From contig CAMJPH010000003.1 in assembly GCA_946407715.1 (NCBI GenBank), positions 1-64,000 on the forward strand: a stretch of DNA of 64,000 nucleotides, written 5' to 3'. The translations under genes and the position numbers were made by a program. Below, piece after piece: positions 28,201-34,600 of this stretch. The stretch is from an uncultured Bacteroidales bacterium. Its GTDB lineage: Bacteria > Bacteroidota > Bacteroidia > Bacteroidales > WCHB1-69. Position 1 is the first letter of the stretch, and every line of letters begins with the position of its first letter. Below the pieces are notes generated by a model. The model was not told the origin of the DNA, made no database searches, and saw only the letters and a program-made list of their open reading frames with translations.

Positions 28201-29491
28201 AGATGGTGTGGACATCAGGCTGGATTTCGAACGCCCCCAAGTCAACAATCCCATCGCAAGGGATGCGCTTGCCGTCCGCTATGTCTGTGGGGAGGGTCAT
28301 GTACTGGTTGTCCCCGACGTTGGCAGCGAGGGAGGAGTCGGACAGCTGGAAGTCGAGCGTGTCGTTCACGAACACGCCGCTCGTGTCTATGGTCAGGTTG
28401 TGGGTTCCGGCAACAAGGCTGTCCACATTCAACATTCCGTCTAAATTCAGGATGGAGATGTTGTTGTGGAGTTGCAGCGTGCCATTACCAATTTGGTGTA
28501 TGGCAAACAAAGTGGAGTGTGCCGAGTCACGGGTCTCGAAAGCACCCATATCGACCGCCTCTCCCATAATGCGTTTCTCTTGCTTCAGGTCGTACAGGTG
28601 GGCGGCGTGGCTGTTGTCGCCGGCATTGATGGCGGGTGAAGATGTCGCCAATGTGAAGTCTTTGTATTCTTGCTTGAACACAGGAGCCGATGCCGACAGC
28701 AGATTGAGTGAATCCATGTCAGGCACATTCACATGCTGCTCGTTCGGGTCGTTGTTGATGATGATGTTATTGTACAAGGCCAATGTTCCACCGATTGTTT
28801 GGTGAACCACGTAGAGTACCCCGTGCTCGTCGTCGGGGTATTCAAACGCACCCAAATCAACGGTTTCCTCCATCACACGCGGCCGTCCTTTCAAGTCTGT
28901 CGTCTGCGATGATTGTTCGTTGTCGCCGACGTTGATGACCGGGGCATTTTGGGCGAGGCTGAAATCCAGCCTCTCGTCTGCGAATACATTCGTGGAGTTT
29001 GTGGTGTAGTTGTGGTCGCCGGAAACCAGCTCGCTGACATTCGGCAGGTTTTCAAAGTTGTTGATAATGATGTTGTTGTACAAGGTCAGCGCACCGCCTG
29101 GGGTCTTGTGAACAATGCCGATCCCCGAATGCTCAGTGTCTAATCCCTCGAATGCACCATAGTCGATGGCACTTTCCATCACGCGGGGCATTCCGGCCAT
29201 GTCGCTTGTCAAGGGATTCAAACCGGTGACGCCGATATTTCTGGCCGGGGACTGTGCCGCCAGCCGGAAGTCGAGTGCGAAGTCCGCGAAAACCTTGTAG
29301 GAGTTGGTGGTGAGGTTCTGGGAGGTGGGGACGTTGATGCAGGTGTCTTCGTTGCAGATGATGATGTTGTTGGTGACGGTCAACGAGCCGCCGTCCACGA
29401 CATGCACGGTGAAATGCTCCTGGGCGCGCACGCAGATGCAGACGCCCAGACACGCGGCCAACAGAAGAAAAACAGATCGTTTATTCATCAT
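22274..29491 (-). CDS. Giant T9SS-exported repeat surface protein
   Basis: A 2405-residue secreted protein. In order: a signal peptide (1-23); about four choice-of-anchor/beta-helix-like repeats (30-430), each closing with a D-L-G-A-F-E type motif; a region resembling the IgGFc-binding N-terminal domain (about 510-930, G-R-Q-F-W-V-S-F near its start); a PKD-like domain (about 940-1020); further Ig-like segments; fifteen 49-residue repeats (about 1400-2140), each with two cysteines; and a type A T9SS sorting domain at the end (G-V-Y-F-L-K-I-T). The sorting domain implies export across the outer membrane and anchoring to the surface or release. An adhesive or matrix role is likely but inferred. 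It is the second gene of an operon, 24 bases after the FISUMP gene. Confidence 0.9.
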   Translation of the reverse strand: MMNKRSVFLLLAACLGVCICVRAQEHFTVHVVDGGSLTVTNNIIICNEDTCINVPTSQNLTTNSYKVFADFALDFRLAAQSPARNIGVTGLNPLTSDMAGMPRVMESAIDYGAFEGLDTEHSGIGIVHKTPGGALTLYNNIIINNFENLPNVSELVSGDHNYTTNSTNVFADERLDFSLAQNAPVINVGDNEQSSQTTDLKGRPRVMEETVDLGAFEYPDDEHGVLYVVHQTIGGTLALYNNIIINNDPNEQHVNVPDMDSLNLLSASAPVFKQEYKDFTLATSSPAINAGDNSHAAHLYDLKQEKRIMGEAVDMGAFETRDSAHSTLFAIHQIGNGTLQLHNNISILNLDGMLNVDSLVAGTHNLTIDTSGVFVNDTLDFQLSDSSLAANVGDNQYMTLPTDIADGKRIPCDGIVDLGAFEIQPDVHTISLTANTVSNDNCSGNITILTASGGETYQWSHSNETTGSVTVNPLVQTCYTVTATWGGNCPWIDSATICIDPTDVVENSQGSPSTSGRQFWVSFMRNYKNPPQLSLLVSSQTDCSGTVSNPNTGWNTSFQVSANQTTLIAIPNSQAYCNTPGEVTNYGLFVTATDDISLYASNFEDFTYDVTNILPVPALSNEYITQSYTPMMNTEFLIVATADSTTVEIIPSQNTSDSRPAYAPYTVTLNQGQTYLVLSEHGGVTGDLSGSRVRSTDPLKPIAVFSGNVCANIPVGYTWCDHIVEQAFGTQLWGRRFVITNTLGMPYDRVKVTAAMDNTIITKDGNYLTTLQANNSYEFQIDTANPVCFLETSNACATYLYIPGGLPNVNDDYRGDPSMVWISPVEQRIQEITFSTFNTPNITQHCVNVVIPTSPDAAITLDGVSILNQFQPVPSNPMFAYARLFIPHGTHTLASSHGLVAHVYGTGHCESYAYSVGSKAEVLSQQLYVNHILSTELENNNFCAYEEITFDASVNYPCDSVVWNFGDSSSNQQGMHLTHLYTSAGTHTVSMTVFMTDEYGVHCSTIYAQLIIHEGYNIIYTDTVCQGEHYTLHGFDYVADTIGLVTVTRNVEIPGVDCDSSYVLELLVLQQVFPFYDTICAGNDYHGYGFDLLSPEQGSYLLTNTTNRMPCDSITELHLLVTPNINDMYGIHGQENICVGGTYDYFIDTLSGLSDIIWTVPDGAFIWSGQGTEQVTVYFSENVEEGLITLTGTNSCGNASFSLAVHPQPVYYIQITDTVCGVGQPYHGYGFDIDSVQKEYTVFIHQYVSQTCCDSTVTLTLLVVDVPEITIVADKDVQCEGETVTLTSCCLQGNLFWYDTLSGTAPLFDWNTGDTTESTVVTLDATATYQLTVSNTYGCLIEADTTIFVAPIYNISDTLNLCSEQLPYTYYDTLFAAGSVSGQYTWHRQSYFGCDSVVTLNLTINYGTHNVQTETACESYVWHETTYTESGTYTYPYVNSNGCTSVDTLHLTVNYGTHNVENETACESFVWHGTTYTQSGTYTYPYTNANGCASVDTLHLTINYGTHNVQTETVCESFVWHGTTYTQSGIYTYPYTNGNGCASVDTLKLTINNPVHQSNTVTAYNSFVWTNGTGETYTTSGDYFYSHNDANGCTQVDTLHLTVYYSSFHDFSDVACESYEWDGTIYTQSGDYTRQYVDIHGADSIVSLHLTVYYGTHNVQTETVCESFVWHGTTYTQSGTYTYPYTNDNGCPSMDTLYLTVNYGTHNAETETACESFVWHETTYTQSGTYTYPYINSYGCASMDTLHLTINYGTHNVLTETACESFVWHGTTYTQSGTYTYPYTNANGCASVDTLHLTINYGTHNVQTETVCENFVWHGTTYTQSGIYTYPYTNDNGCPSMDTLHLTVNYGTHNAETETACESFVWHETTYTQSGTYTYPYINSYGCASMDTLHLTINYGTHNVQTETACESFVWNGTTYTQSGTYTYPYTNANGCASVDTLHLTINYGTYNVQTETVCESFVWHGTTYTQSGTYTYPYTNGNGCPSVDTLHLTVNYGTHNVVIENACESFVWHETTYTESGTYTYPYINSNGCASADTLLLTINHGTHNVQTETACESFVWHGTTYTQSGTYTYPYTNANGCASVDTLHLTINYGTYNVQTETVCENFVWHGTTYTQSGTYTYLYTNGNGCPSVDTLHLTVVEKPELSTIQGDTLICRNQFATYRYNISDNNYHYNWFWNNLLLAENTPSVTLHELNSGFSLLTMQVIDYQNICLAETSLPVTVSEHFAPDTTIVRRKVNSNILVCKQVYSEHGDVHYRWGYTNRHTLEEFTLDGDHNYNQFTFGIDTLSYYYWVETYITYEDDQSCANRSYYGNDYLTSTESFDSDIVEAYITGDEIVIFINASSPNEIDAALYNVNGKLLLSRTYNFTDVVSDVLHVSVSSGVYFLKITIGNRLHTFKLLKL
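23055..25290 (-). repeat. Fifteen 147-bp coding repeats with a 441-bp higher-order period
   Basis: Units share C-E-S-F-V-W-H-x-T-T-Y-T-x-S-G-T-Y-T-Y-P-Y. Three subtypes alternate (A, B, C) so that near-identical sequence returns every three units: features at 23450, 23891 and 24332 are spaced exactly 441 bases. Units 4 and 5 are diverged and break the order. Confidence 0.92.
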
Positions 29492-29515
29492 AGTATGGAT
29501 GTTGGGTCATGTTGA

Positions 29516-30823
29516 CTAATCCTTGAGACATCTGACGGAATAGTAATTACTCTTTGAGACTGTCTCTTTCTTAAATTCTCTATCATTATATTTTAAGGAG
29601 TAAATATAAGCATAGTTGGAGTCATCTGATGTCGATCTACTCCAGAATGAGGCACTTTGGTGGGTCTGGTTGCCTTGAGAATTTGAAGAAATATATCCGG
29701 CAGGATATGCATTAAAGCCTGAGCTGTTGTTGTTGGATTGTTGATAACCAACATAACAAGAAGAGCTATACGAATTCCAACCCGAGGTTGATGCGAGCGA
29801 TTTTGCTATATAATTCCAGTTGTTATTGCAAAGATAGGCACTGCGGACACACATATAACCTTTCAATATATTCCATTCGGAAGAACTTGGAACGTGCCAT
29901 CCATTAGGACAGATACCTTGATTACCTTGTGCAGTACTGTCACCCGCGCGTATTAACACATCCCAGGAATAATATAAACCGTAAATGGTGCGATCTAACT
30001 CCTGCATGTGATAATAACCATGGAATGTGGTTCCGTCGGCGTAGTGGGTGGTGCGGAGGTTTTCTGCCATCCAGCACTGGGAGCCGATCTGCACGGCGCG
30101 ATAGACGTTGCCGTCGTAGTCGGTGACAGTGCTGCATTCCAAAGAGCCGTTGCGGGTGATGGTGTTGTTAATGAGGGAGCCGCTCTCGCCGGAAACAGCA
30201 GCTCCGTTGTCGGCGCGGCAGGCAGTGACCACGCAGTTGATGAGGGTGCCGTCGTTGCGGACGTAGGCGCCGCCGCCCTCCGCGTTGGTGTCGTCAGGTT
30301 CCGTCGCGACACACTCTTTGATGACGCAGTAGCGCACCGTGCCCCCGTCGATGAGCACTCCGCCGCCGAGGGTGGTTGTAAAGCCGTTGCGCACCACGCA
30401 GCCGTCGAGGATGCCGGCCACTGTGGCGATGCGGTGAGTGCCGGCACCGGTGATGATGGTGCAGTACATCGTGTCAGTCCAGTGGACGTTCGTGCCCGGC
30501 AGCCGACGAAGACTGGTGTCGGTCCCTGTGGCATCAAGCCGGTAGCCACCCATGACAGTCACCCCGGCGGGTACGGTGAACTCCGCTGTGGTTGCATAGT
30601 TGCCAGCCTTCACGAAGACAGTTCCGTTTGCACCGGCAGCGGAAATTCCTGCCACAATTGTTTTTTTAGCAGTTTCCCAAGACTGGCCGTTTCCGTTGTC
30701 GTCAGCCGCCGCTGCCGACACATATACATTGGTTTGCGCTTGTAAAGGACTTGTGACAGTGATAACGATTGTTGCCAGAACCACAAGGGCTATTCTCATT
30801 CCAATAAGTCTGCTTTTCTTCAT
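29516..30823 (-). CDS. Secreted beta-helix / FISUMP-domain protein
   Basis: A 435-residue protein with a signal peptide (about 1-30). Residues about 32-240 have the repeated short strands, glycines and asparagines of a parallel beta-helix (V-Y-V-S-A-A-A-A-D-D-N-G-N-G, a common start of such domains). Residues about 243-435 are a FISUMP domain (G-N-V-Y-R-A-V-Q-I-G, Q-C-W-M-A-E-N-L, then C-P-N-G-W-H-V-P, then F-W-S-R-S), named after Fibrobacter paralogues; its function is unknown. No T9SS tail is visible. It is the first gene of the operon with the giant repeat protein, so the two are probably made together. Confidence 0.85.
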   Translation of the reverse strand: MKKSRLIGMRIALVVLATIVITVTSPLQAQTNVYVSAAAADDNGNGQSWETAKKTIVAGISAAGANGTVFVKAGNYATTAEFTVPAGVTVMGGYRLDATGTDTSLRRLPGTNVHWTDTMYCTIITGAGTHRIATVAGILDGCVVRNGFTTTLGGGVLIDGGTVRYCVIKECVATEPDDTNAEGGGAYVRNDGTLINCVVTACRADNGAAVSGESGSLINNTITRNGSLECSTVTDYDGNVYRAVQIGSQCWMAENLRTTHYADGTTFHGYYHMQELDRTIYGLYYSWDVLIRAGDSTAQGNQGICPNGWHVPSSSEWNILKGYMCVRSAYLCNNNWNYIAKSLASTSGWNSYSSSCYVGYQQSNNNSSGFNAYPAGYISSNSQGNQTHQSASFWSRSTSDDSNYAYIYSLKYNDREFKKETVSKSNYYSVRCLKD

Positions 30824-30926
30824 AATGCTTACATTAATTTTTGTTATAAATTTGACGGCTCAAAGACTTGCTTTTTTTATAAATGAAACCGTTTTCCCAT
30901 CCCATTCAAGGAAATGAAAATCGTGG

Positions 30927-30934
30927 CAAAGATA
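30927..30934 (-). promoter_or_regulatory. -7 promoter element of the FISUMP / giant protein operon
   Basis: TATCTTTG followed by CC on the minus strand, about 104 bases before the FISUMP protein start. The same gap holds the divergent gdhA promoter. Confidence 0.75.
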
Positions 30935-31054
30935 CAATTTAAATAGAAATAAAGATCTGGCAGAAAAAAATTATTGTAATAGGGAACAGAAAATCCTAAA
31001 AAAAATATTTTTGAAAAAAATCTATTGTTAGTGTTTTATGTTACATAAATTTTA

Positions 31055-31062
31055 TACTTTTG
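31055..31062 (+). promoter_or_regulatory. gdhA: -7 promoter element of gdhA
   Basis: TACTTTTG followed by CACC, about 50 bases before the ATG, in a strongly AT-rich setting. Confidence 0.75.
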
Positions 31063-31111
31063 CACCCGAATTTCCAAATTAAAAAAACACCAAATTAAAT
31101 TAAAAAACAGT

Positions 31112-32455
31112 ATGGATCTTCAAAAATTAATCAAACAAACTGAAGAAAAGAATCCGGGCCAACCTTTGTACAACCAGGCCGTTAGAGAAGTCCTCGAAAC
31201 CATTTGCGATTTCGTGAACGAACACCCCAAATACGATCAATACAAGATCGTTGAGCGTTTGCTCGAACCCGAAAGAATCGTCAAATTCAAAGTCACTTGG
31301 GTTGACGACAAGGGCGAAATCCAGGTCAACAGAGGCTACCGTGTTCAACACAACATGGCTATCGGTCCCTACAAAGGCGGTTTGCGTTTCCACCCGACCG
31401 TGACGGAAGACACCATGAAGTTCCTTGCTTTCGAGCAGACCTTCAAAAACTCCCTGACCACTCTGCCTATGGGCGGCGGTAAGGGCGGTTCCGATTTCGA
31501 TCCTAAGGGCAAATCCGAGGGTGAGGTGATGCGTTTCTGCCAGTCCTTCATGACTGAGCTGCAGAAATACATCGGACCTGACACCGACGTTCCCGCTGGC
31601 GACATCGGCGTTGGTGGCCGTGAGATCGGCTTCATGTATGGCCAATACAAGAGACTCCGTGGCGAACACGTCGGCGTGCTCACCGGCAAGGGTCTTGAGT
31701 GGGGCGGCTCTCTGATCCGTCCTGAGGCTACCGGTTACGGTGCTGTCTATTTCCTGGAAGGCATGTTGGACGCTAAGAAAGACACCCTGAAGGGCAAACG
31801 CTGCATCATCTCCGGTTTCGGTAATGTGGCTTGGGGTACCGCTCTCAAACTCGCTGAGCTGGGCGCTAACCTGGTCGCTATCTCCGGTCCTGATGGCTAC
31901 ATCATCGATGAGGAAGGCATCAGCACTCCTGAGAAGATCGAATACATGAACGAGCTGAACGCTACCCGTAACAACGTGGTTGCTCCGTTCGCAGAGAAAT
32001 TCGCTTCCGCGAAGTTCTTCCCGGGTAAGAAAGTTTGGGAAGTTCCTTGTGAAATCGCCATGACCTGCGCTATCCAGAACGAGCTCAACGGTGACGACGC
32101 CAAGAAGCTGATCGCCAACAACGTGAAATACGTTGTCGAGGTCTCCAACATGGGTTGCACGGCTGACGCTGTTGCTGAACTGCAAAAGGCTGGTATCTCC
32201 TTCGCTCCTGGTAAAGCTGCCAACGCCGGTGGTGTGGCTACCTCTGGTCTCGAAATGACCCAGAACGCCGCTCACCTGGGCTGGACCGCTGCTGAAGTCG
32301 ATGCAAAACTGCACGGCATCATGAACAGCATTCACCAGAACTGCGTGAAATACGGTACCGAGGCCAACGGCTACATCAACTATGTGAAGGGCGCTAACAT
32401 CGCCGGCTTCATCAAAGTTGCTGACGCCATGATTGCTCAAGGCATCGCTTACTAA
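31112..32455 (+). CDS. gdhA: NADP-type glutamate dehydrogenase
   Basis: A 447-residue hexameric-type enzyme interconverting glutamate and 2-oxoglutarate plus ammonia. Landmarks are G-P-Y-K-G-G-L-R-F near residue 87, P-M-G-G-G-K-G-G-S-D-F-D with the catalytic lysine region near 125, and P-A-G-D-I-G-V-G-G-R-E-I-G near 165. Length is typical of the NADP-linked form; coenzyme choice is inferred. Codon use is more biased than in its neighbours (many GCT, GGC, CTG, AAC), a sign of high expression. It is a single-gene unit with its own promoter and terminator. In this organism it may run either in ammonia assimilation or in amino-acid fermentation. Confidence 0.97.
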   Translation: MDLQKLIKQTEEKNPGQPLYNQAVREVLETICDFVNEHPKYDQYKIVERLLEPERIVKFKVTWVDDKGEIQVNRGYRVQHNMAIGPYKGGLRFHPTVTEDTMKFLAFEQTFKNSLTTLPMGGGKGGSDFDPKGKSEGEVMRFCQSFMTELQKYIGPDTDVPAGDIGVGGREIGFMYGQYKRLRGEHVGVLTGKGLEWGGSLIRPEATGYGAVYFLEGMLDAKKDTLKGKRCIISGFGNVAWGTALKLAELGANLVAISGPDGYIIDEEGISTPEKIEYMNELNATRNNVVAPFAEKFASAKFFPGKKVWEVPCEIAMTCAIQNELNGDDAKKLIANNVKYVVEVSNMGCTADAVAELQKAGISFAPGKAANAGGVATSGLEMTQNAAHLGWTAAEVDAKLHGIMNSIHQNCVKYGTEANGYINYVKGANIAGFIKVADAMIAQGIAY

Positions 32456-32473
32456 TCGTAAGTTTGTTTGCAA

Positions 32474-32510
32474 AAAAAAGGGGGAATCCGTGCGGGTTCC
32501 TCTTTTTTTT
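32474..32510 (+). terminator. gdhA: Rho-independent terminator of gdhA
   Basis: A stem built from AGGGGGAA and TTCCTCT with an inner GC pairing region, flanked by a run of A before and a run of T after. Confidence 0.8.
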
Positions 32511-32633
32511 GTTCGCTTGCGTGAAAGTTATGTCTTATGCCAGCGTGTCTCATGGTTAGTAAAAACCGTTTGATGCGGATTGTCTGAGTGTGGTGTATAA
32601 AATTAACACTGTATTTCGTACATAAAAAAAATG

Positions 32634-32641
32634 TATTTTTG
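32634..32641 (+). promoter_or_regulatory. dnaX: -7 promoter element of dnaX
   Basis: TATTTTTG followed by CAGG, 34 bases before the dnaX ATG at 32675. It excludes the in-frame ATG at 32588 as the start. Confidence 0.75.
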
Positions 32642-32674
32642 CAGGTTGTAACATTTGCGAAAAAGAAAGCTATT

Positions 32675-33805
32675 ATGGATAATTTCATCGTTTCAGCCAG
32701 AAAATACAGACCATCGACGTTCAACTCCGTGGTGGGGCAGGAGAATATAACCTCGACGCTCAAGAACGCCATCAAGAACAACCAGGTGGCGCAAGCGTTT
32801 CTCTTCTGCGGTCCGCGTGGGGTGGGGAAGACCACTTGTGCGCGCATCTTCGCCAAAGCCTTGAACTGCATGCATCTGACGGACGATTTCGAACCCTGTA
32901 ACGAGTGCGACTCCTGCATGGCTTTCAACAATTCGGCATCGTTCAACGTTTTTGAGCTGGATGCTGCCTCGAACAACTCCGTTGAGGGTATTCGCGAACT
33001 GGTCGATCAGGTGCGGATCCCGCCGCAAGGCGCGAAATATAAGGTCTATATCATCGATGAGGTTCACATGCTTTCGGGCGCGGCTTTCAACGCTTTCCTG
33101 AAGACGTTGGAGGAACCCCCTGCATACGCTAAGTTCATTTTGGCCACAACCGAGAAACACAAAATTCTCCCGACAATTCTTTCCCGTTGCCAAGTGTATG
33201 ATTTCAAACGGATTAACGACAACGACATTGTGCGACACTTGCAGTTTGTGTCGCAACAGGAGGGAGTGACGGCGGAAGAGGATGCTCTGCGCGTGGTTGC
33301 TGCCAAGGCTGACGGCGCATTGCGTGACGCTCTTTCCATCTTCGACCAGTTAGTCAGCTTTTCGGGTAAAAATATCACCTATAAAGAGACAATCCAGAAC
33401 CTGAATGTTTTGGATGTGGACAACTATTTTCAGGTGATGGACATTGTGCTGAGCGAAGATGTTTCGGGTGCATTGTTGCTTTTGGATGATATTCTGGCGA
33501 AAGGATTTGACGCACAGAACTTTATTTCCGGTCTTGCCACACATATCCGGAATCTGCTGCTCGCACAGAATCCTGGCACTGTGCAGCTGCTCCAGATGTC
33601 CGACGCTATCAAGCAAAAACTGCAGGTGCAGGCGCAGAAAGCGGATCGGATGCTGCTCACCCGAGCCTTGGAATTAGCCAACCAGTGTGATTTCAACTAT
33701 AAAATGTCGAACAACAAGCGGCTTTCGGTGGAGTTGTGCATGATGCAGATCAATGCCAACTACGTTTATATGCGGCACCGTGCGAGGCAATCGCAGGAGC
33801 GATAA
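32675..33805 (+). CDS. dnaX: DNA polymerase III gamma/tau subunit, zero-frame (gamma-like) part
   Basis: A 376-residue clamp-loader ATPase. K-Y-R-P-S-T-F-N-S-V-V-G-Q is at the start, the Walker A G-P-R-G-V-G-K-T-T-C follows near residue 50, a four-cysteine zinc module comes next, then I-I-D-E-V-H-M-L and the sensor region. The frame stops at TAA 33803-33805, just after clamp-loader domain III. The tau-specific C-terminal part lies immediately downstream in the +1 frame, overlapping from 33744. So gamma is encoded directly and full-length tau would need a +1 shift; in related Bacteroidota I know dnaX as one continuous frame of roughly 600 codons. Frameshift mutation or sequence error is the alternative. 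Confidence 0.93.
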   Translation: MDNFIVSARKYRPSTFNSVVGQENITSTLKNAIKNNQVAQAFLFCGPRGVGKTTCARIFAKALNCMHLTDDFEPCNECDSCMAFNNSASFNVFELDAASNNSVEGIRELVDQVRIPPQGAKYKVYIIDEVHMLSGAAFNAFLKTLEEPPAYAKFILATTEKHKILPTILSRCQVYDFKRINDNDIVRHLQFVSQQEGVTAEEDALRVVAAKADGALRDALSIFDQLVSFSGKNITYKETIQNLNVLDVDNYFQVMDIVLSEDVSGALLLLDDILAKGFDAQNFISGLATHIRNLLLAQNPGTVQLLQMSDAIKQKLQVQAQKADRMLLTRALELANQCDFNYKMSNNKRLSVELCMMQINANYVYMRHRARQSQER

Positions 33806-34505
33806 CATCCCGGAAGGCGCAGGCGGTTCCGCCGAAGGCAATACCCCCGAAAGGCGTATGGTCTCAGAACCCCAAATCTCCACTCAGGGCTTGCAGTTTG
33901 CCGGGTTCACTCCCATCAAGCCGCTGCCATCTATCAAGGAGGTGGTGGCTCAGACGCTCACCCTGACACAACAACCCGCGACACCCGTATCGGTCGGGAA
34001 TACCGAGGCGGCAGAAACGGTCAATGCGGATGTTGAACAAGCAGTCCCTCCGGCAGAATCAGAAGAGAGGAACTCGACACAGCCGCAGGCGGAGGAACAG
34101 CCGGAACGGCAGGAGACGGTTTCCGAACCTGTCTCCGAAGCACAGCAGGAAAAGAAAGAGGATTTCGCCGAATGTTGGAAACAGATGGTGGATTCCATCT
34201 TTCAAAAGAAGCCGGCGTTCTATCATCAACTGTATGACTACTTGCCTGTTTATGAGCATGATGTCATCAGTGTGGATGTGGAGAACGATTTTCAGAAGAA
34301 CCAGCTTGAAATGAGCAAACGTGCGATGCTGGAATATTGGCGTAACCATTTCCAACTGAATGTTGATGAAATAGAGTTTGTGATCCATGAGCACGAGAGG
34401 AAAAAGGTGATTTACACGAGCGAAGACAAAGTGGAGAATATGCTGGAACAGAATCCTGCTTTGAAAGATTTCTTGCAAGTTTTGAATTTCAGGATAAAAG
34501 ATTAG
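33753..34505 (+). CDS. dnaX: tau-specific C-terminal region of DnaX in the +1 frame
   Basis: An open frame of 250 codons continuing DnaX in the +1 frame. It begins with a low-complexity linker rich in P, E, Q, T and A. It ends with a folded domain of about 115 residues (D-F-A-E-C-W...V-E-N-D-F-Q-K-N-Q-L...N-P-A-L-K-D-F-L) like the C-terminus of Bacteroidota tau, which contacts the polymerase and helicase. The frame is open only from 33744, so a shift must happen within 33744-33802. Translation could also restart at ATG 33753 or 33858, giving a separate polypeptide. Absence of internal stops over 250 codons argues that the region is still under selection. Confidence 0.8.
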   Translation: MPTTFICGTVRGNRRSDNIPEGAGGSAEGNTPERRMVSEPQISTQGLQFAGFTPIKPLPSIKEVVAQTLTLTQQPATPVSVGNTEAAETVNADVEQAVPPAESEERNSTQPQAEEQPERQETVSEPVSEAQQEKKEDFAECWKQMVDSIFQKKPAFYHQLYDYLPVYEHDVISVDVENDFQKNQLEMSKRAMLEYWRNHFQLNVDEIEFVIHEHERKKVIYTSEDKVENMLEQNPALKDFLQVLNFRIKD

Positions 34506-34582
34506 ACGTGAGACGTATGACGTGGGACGTGTGACTTTGAACCTTGACCTTTGAACTTCTGAAACTTGAAACCTGAATGTAT
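34505..34582. repeat. Heptad array beginning at the dnaX tau stop codon
   Basis: About eleven consecutive 7-base units (GACGTGA, GACGTAT, GACGTGG, GACGTGT, then GACTTTG, AACCTTG and drifting variants). The first follows directly on the TAG stop. Confidence 0.8.
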
Positions 34583-34600
34583 TGAATAAAAACTTAGAAT

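Noticed and set aside
31127..32473. 448-codon open frame opposite gdhA
   Set aside because: Exactly antisense to a highly biased, certain gene; no promoter on that strand and no recognisable domain.
33744..33805. Classical -1 slippery site in dnaX
   Set aside because: No A-AAA-AAG or similar heptamer is in the overlap, and the tau frame is +1 rather than -1 relative to the gamma frame.
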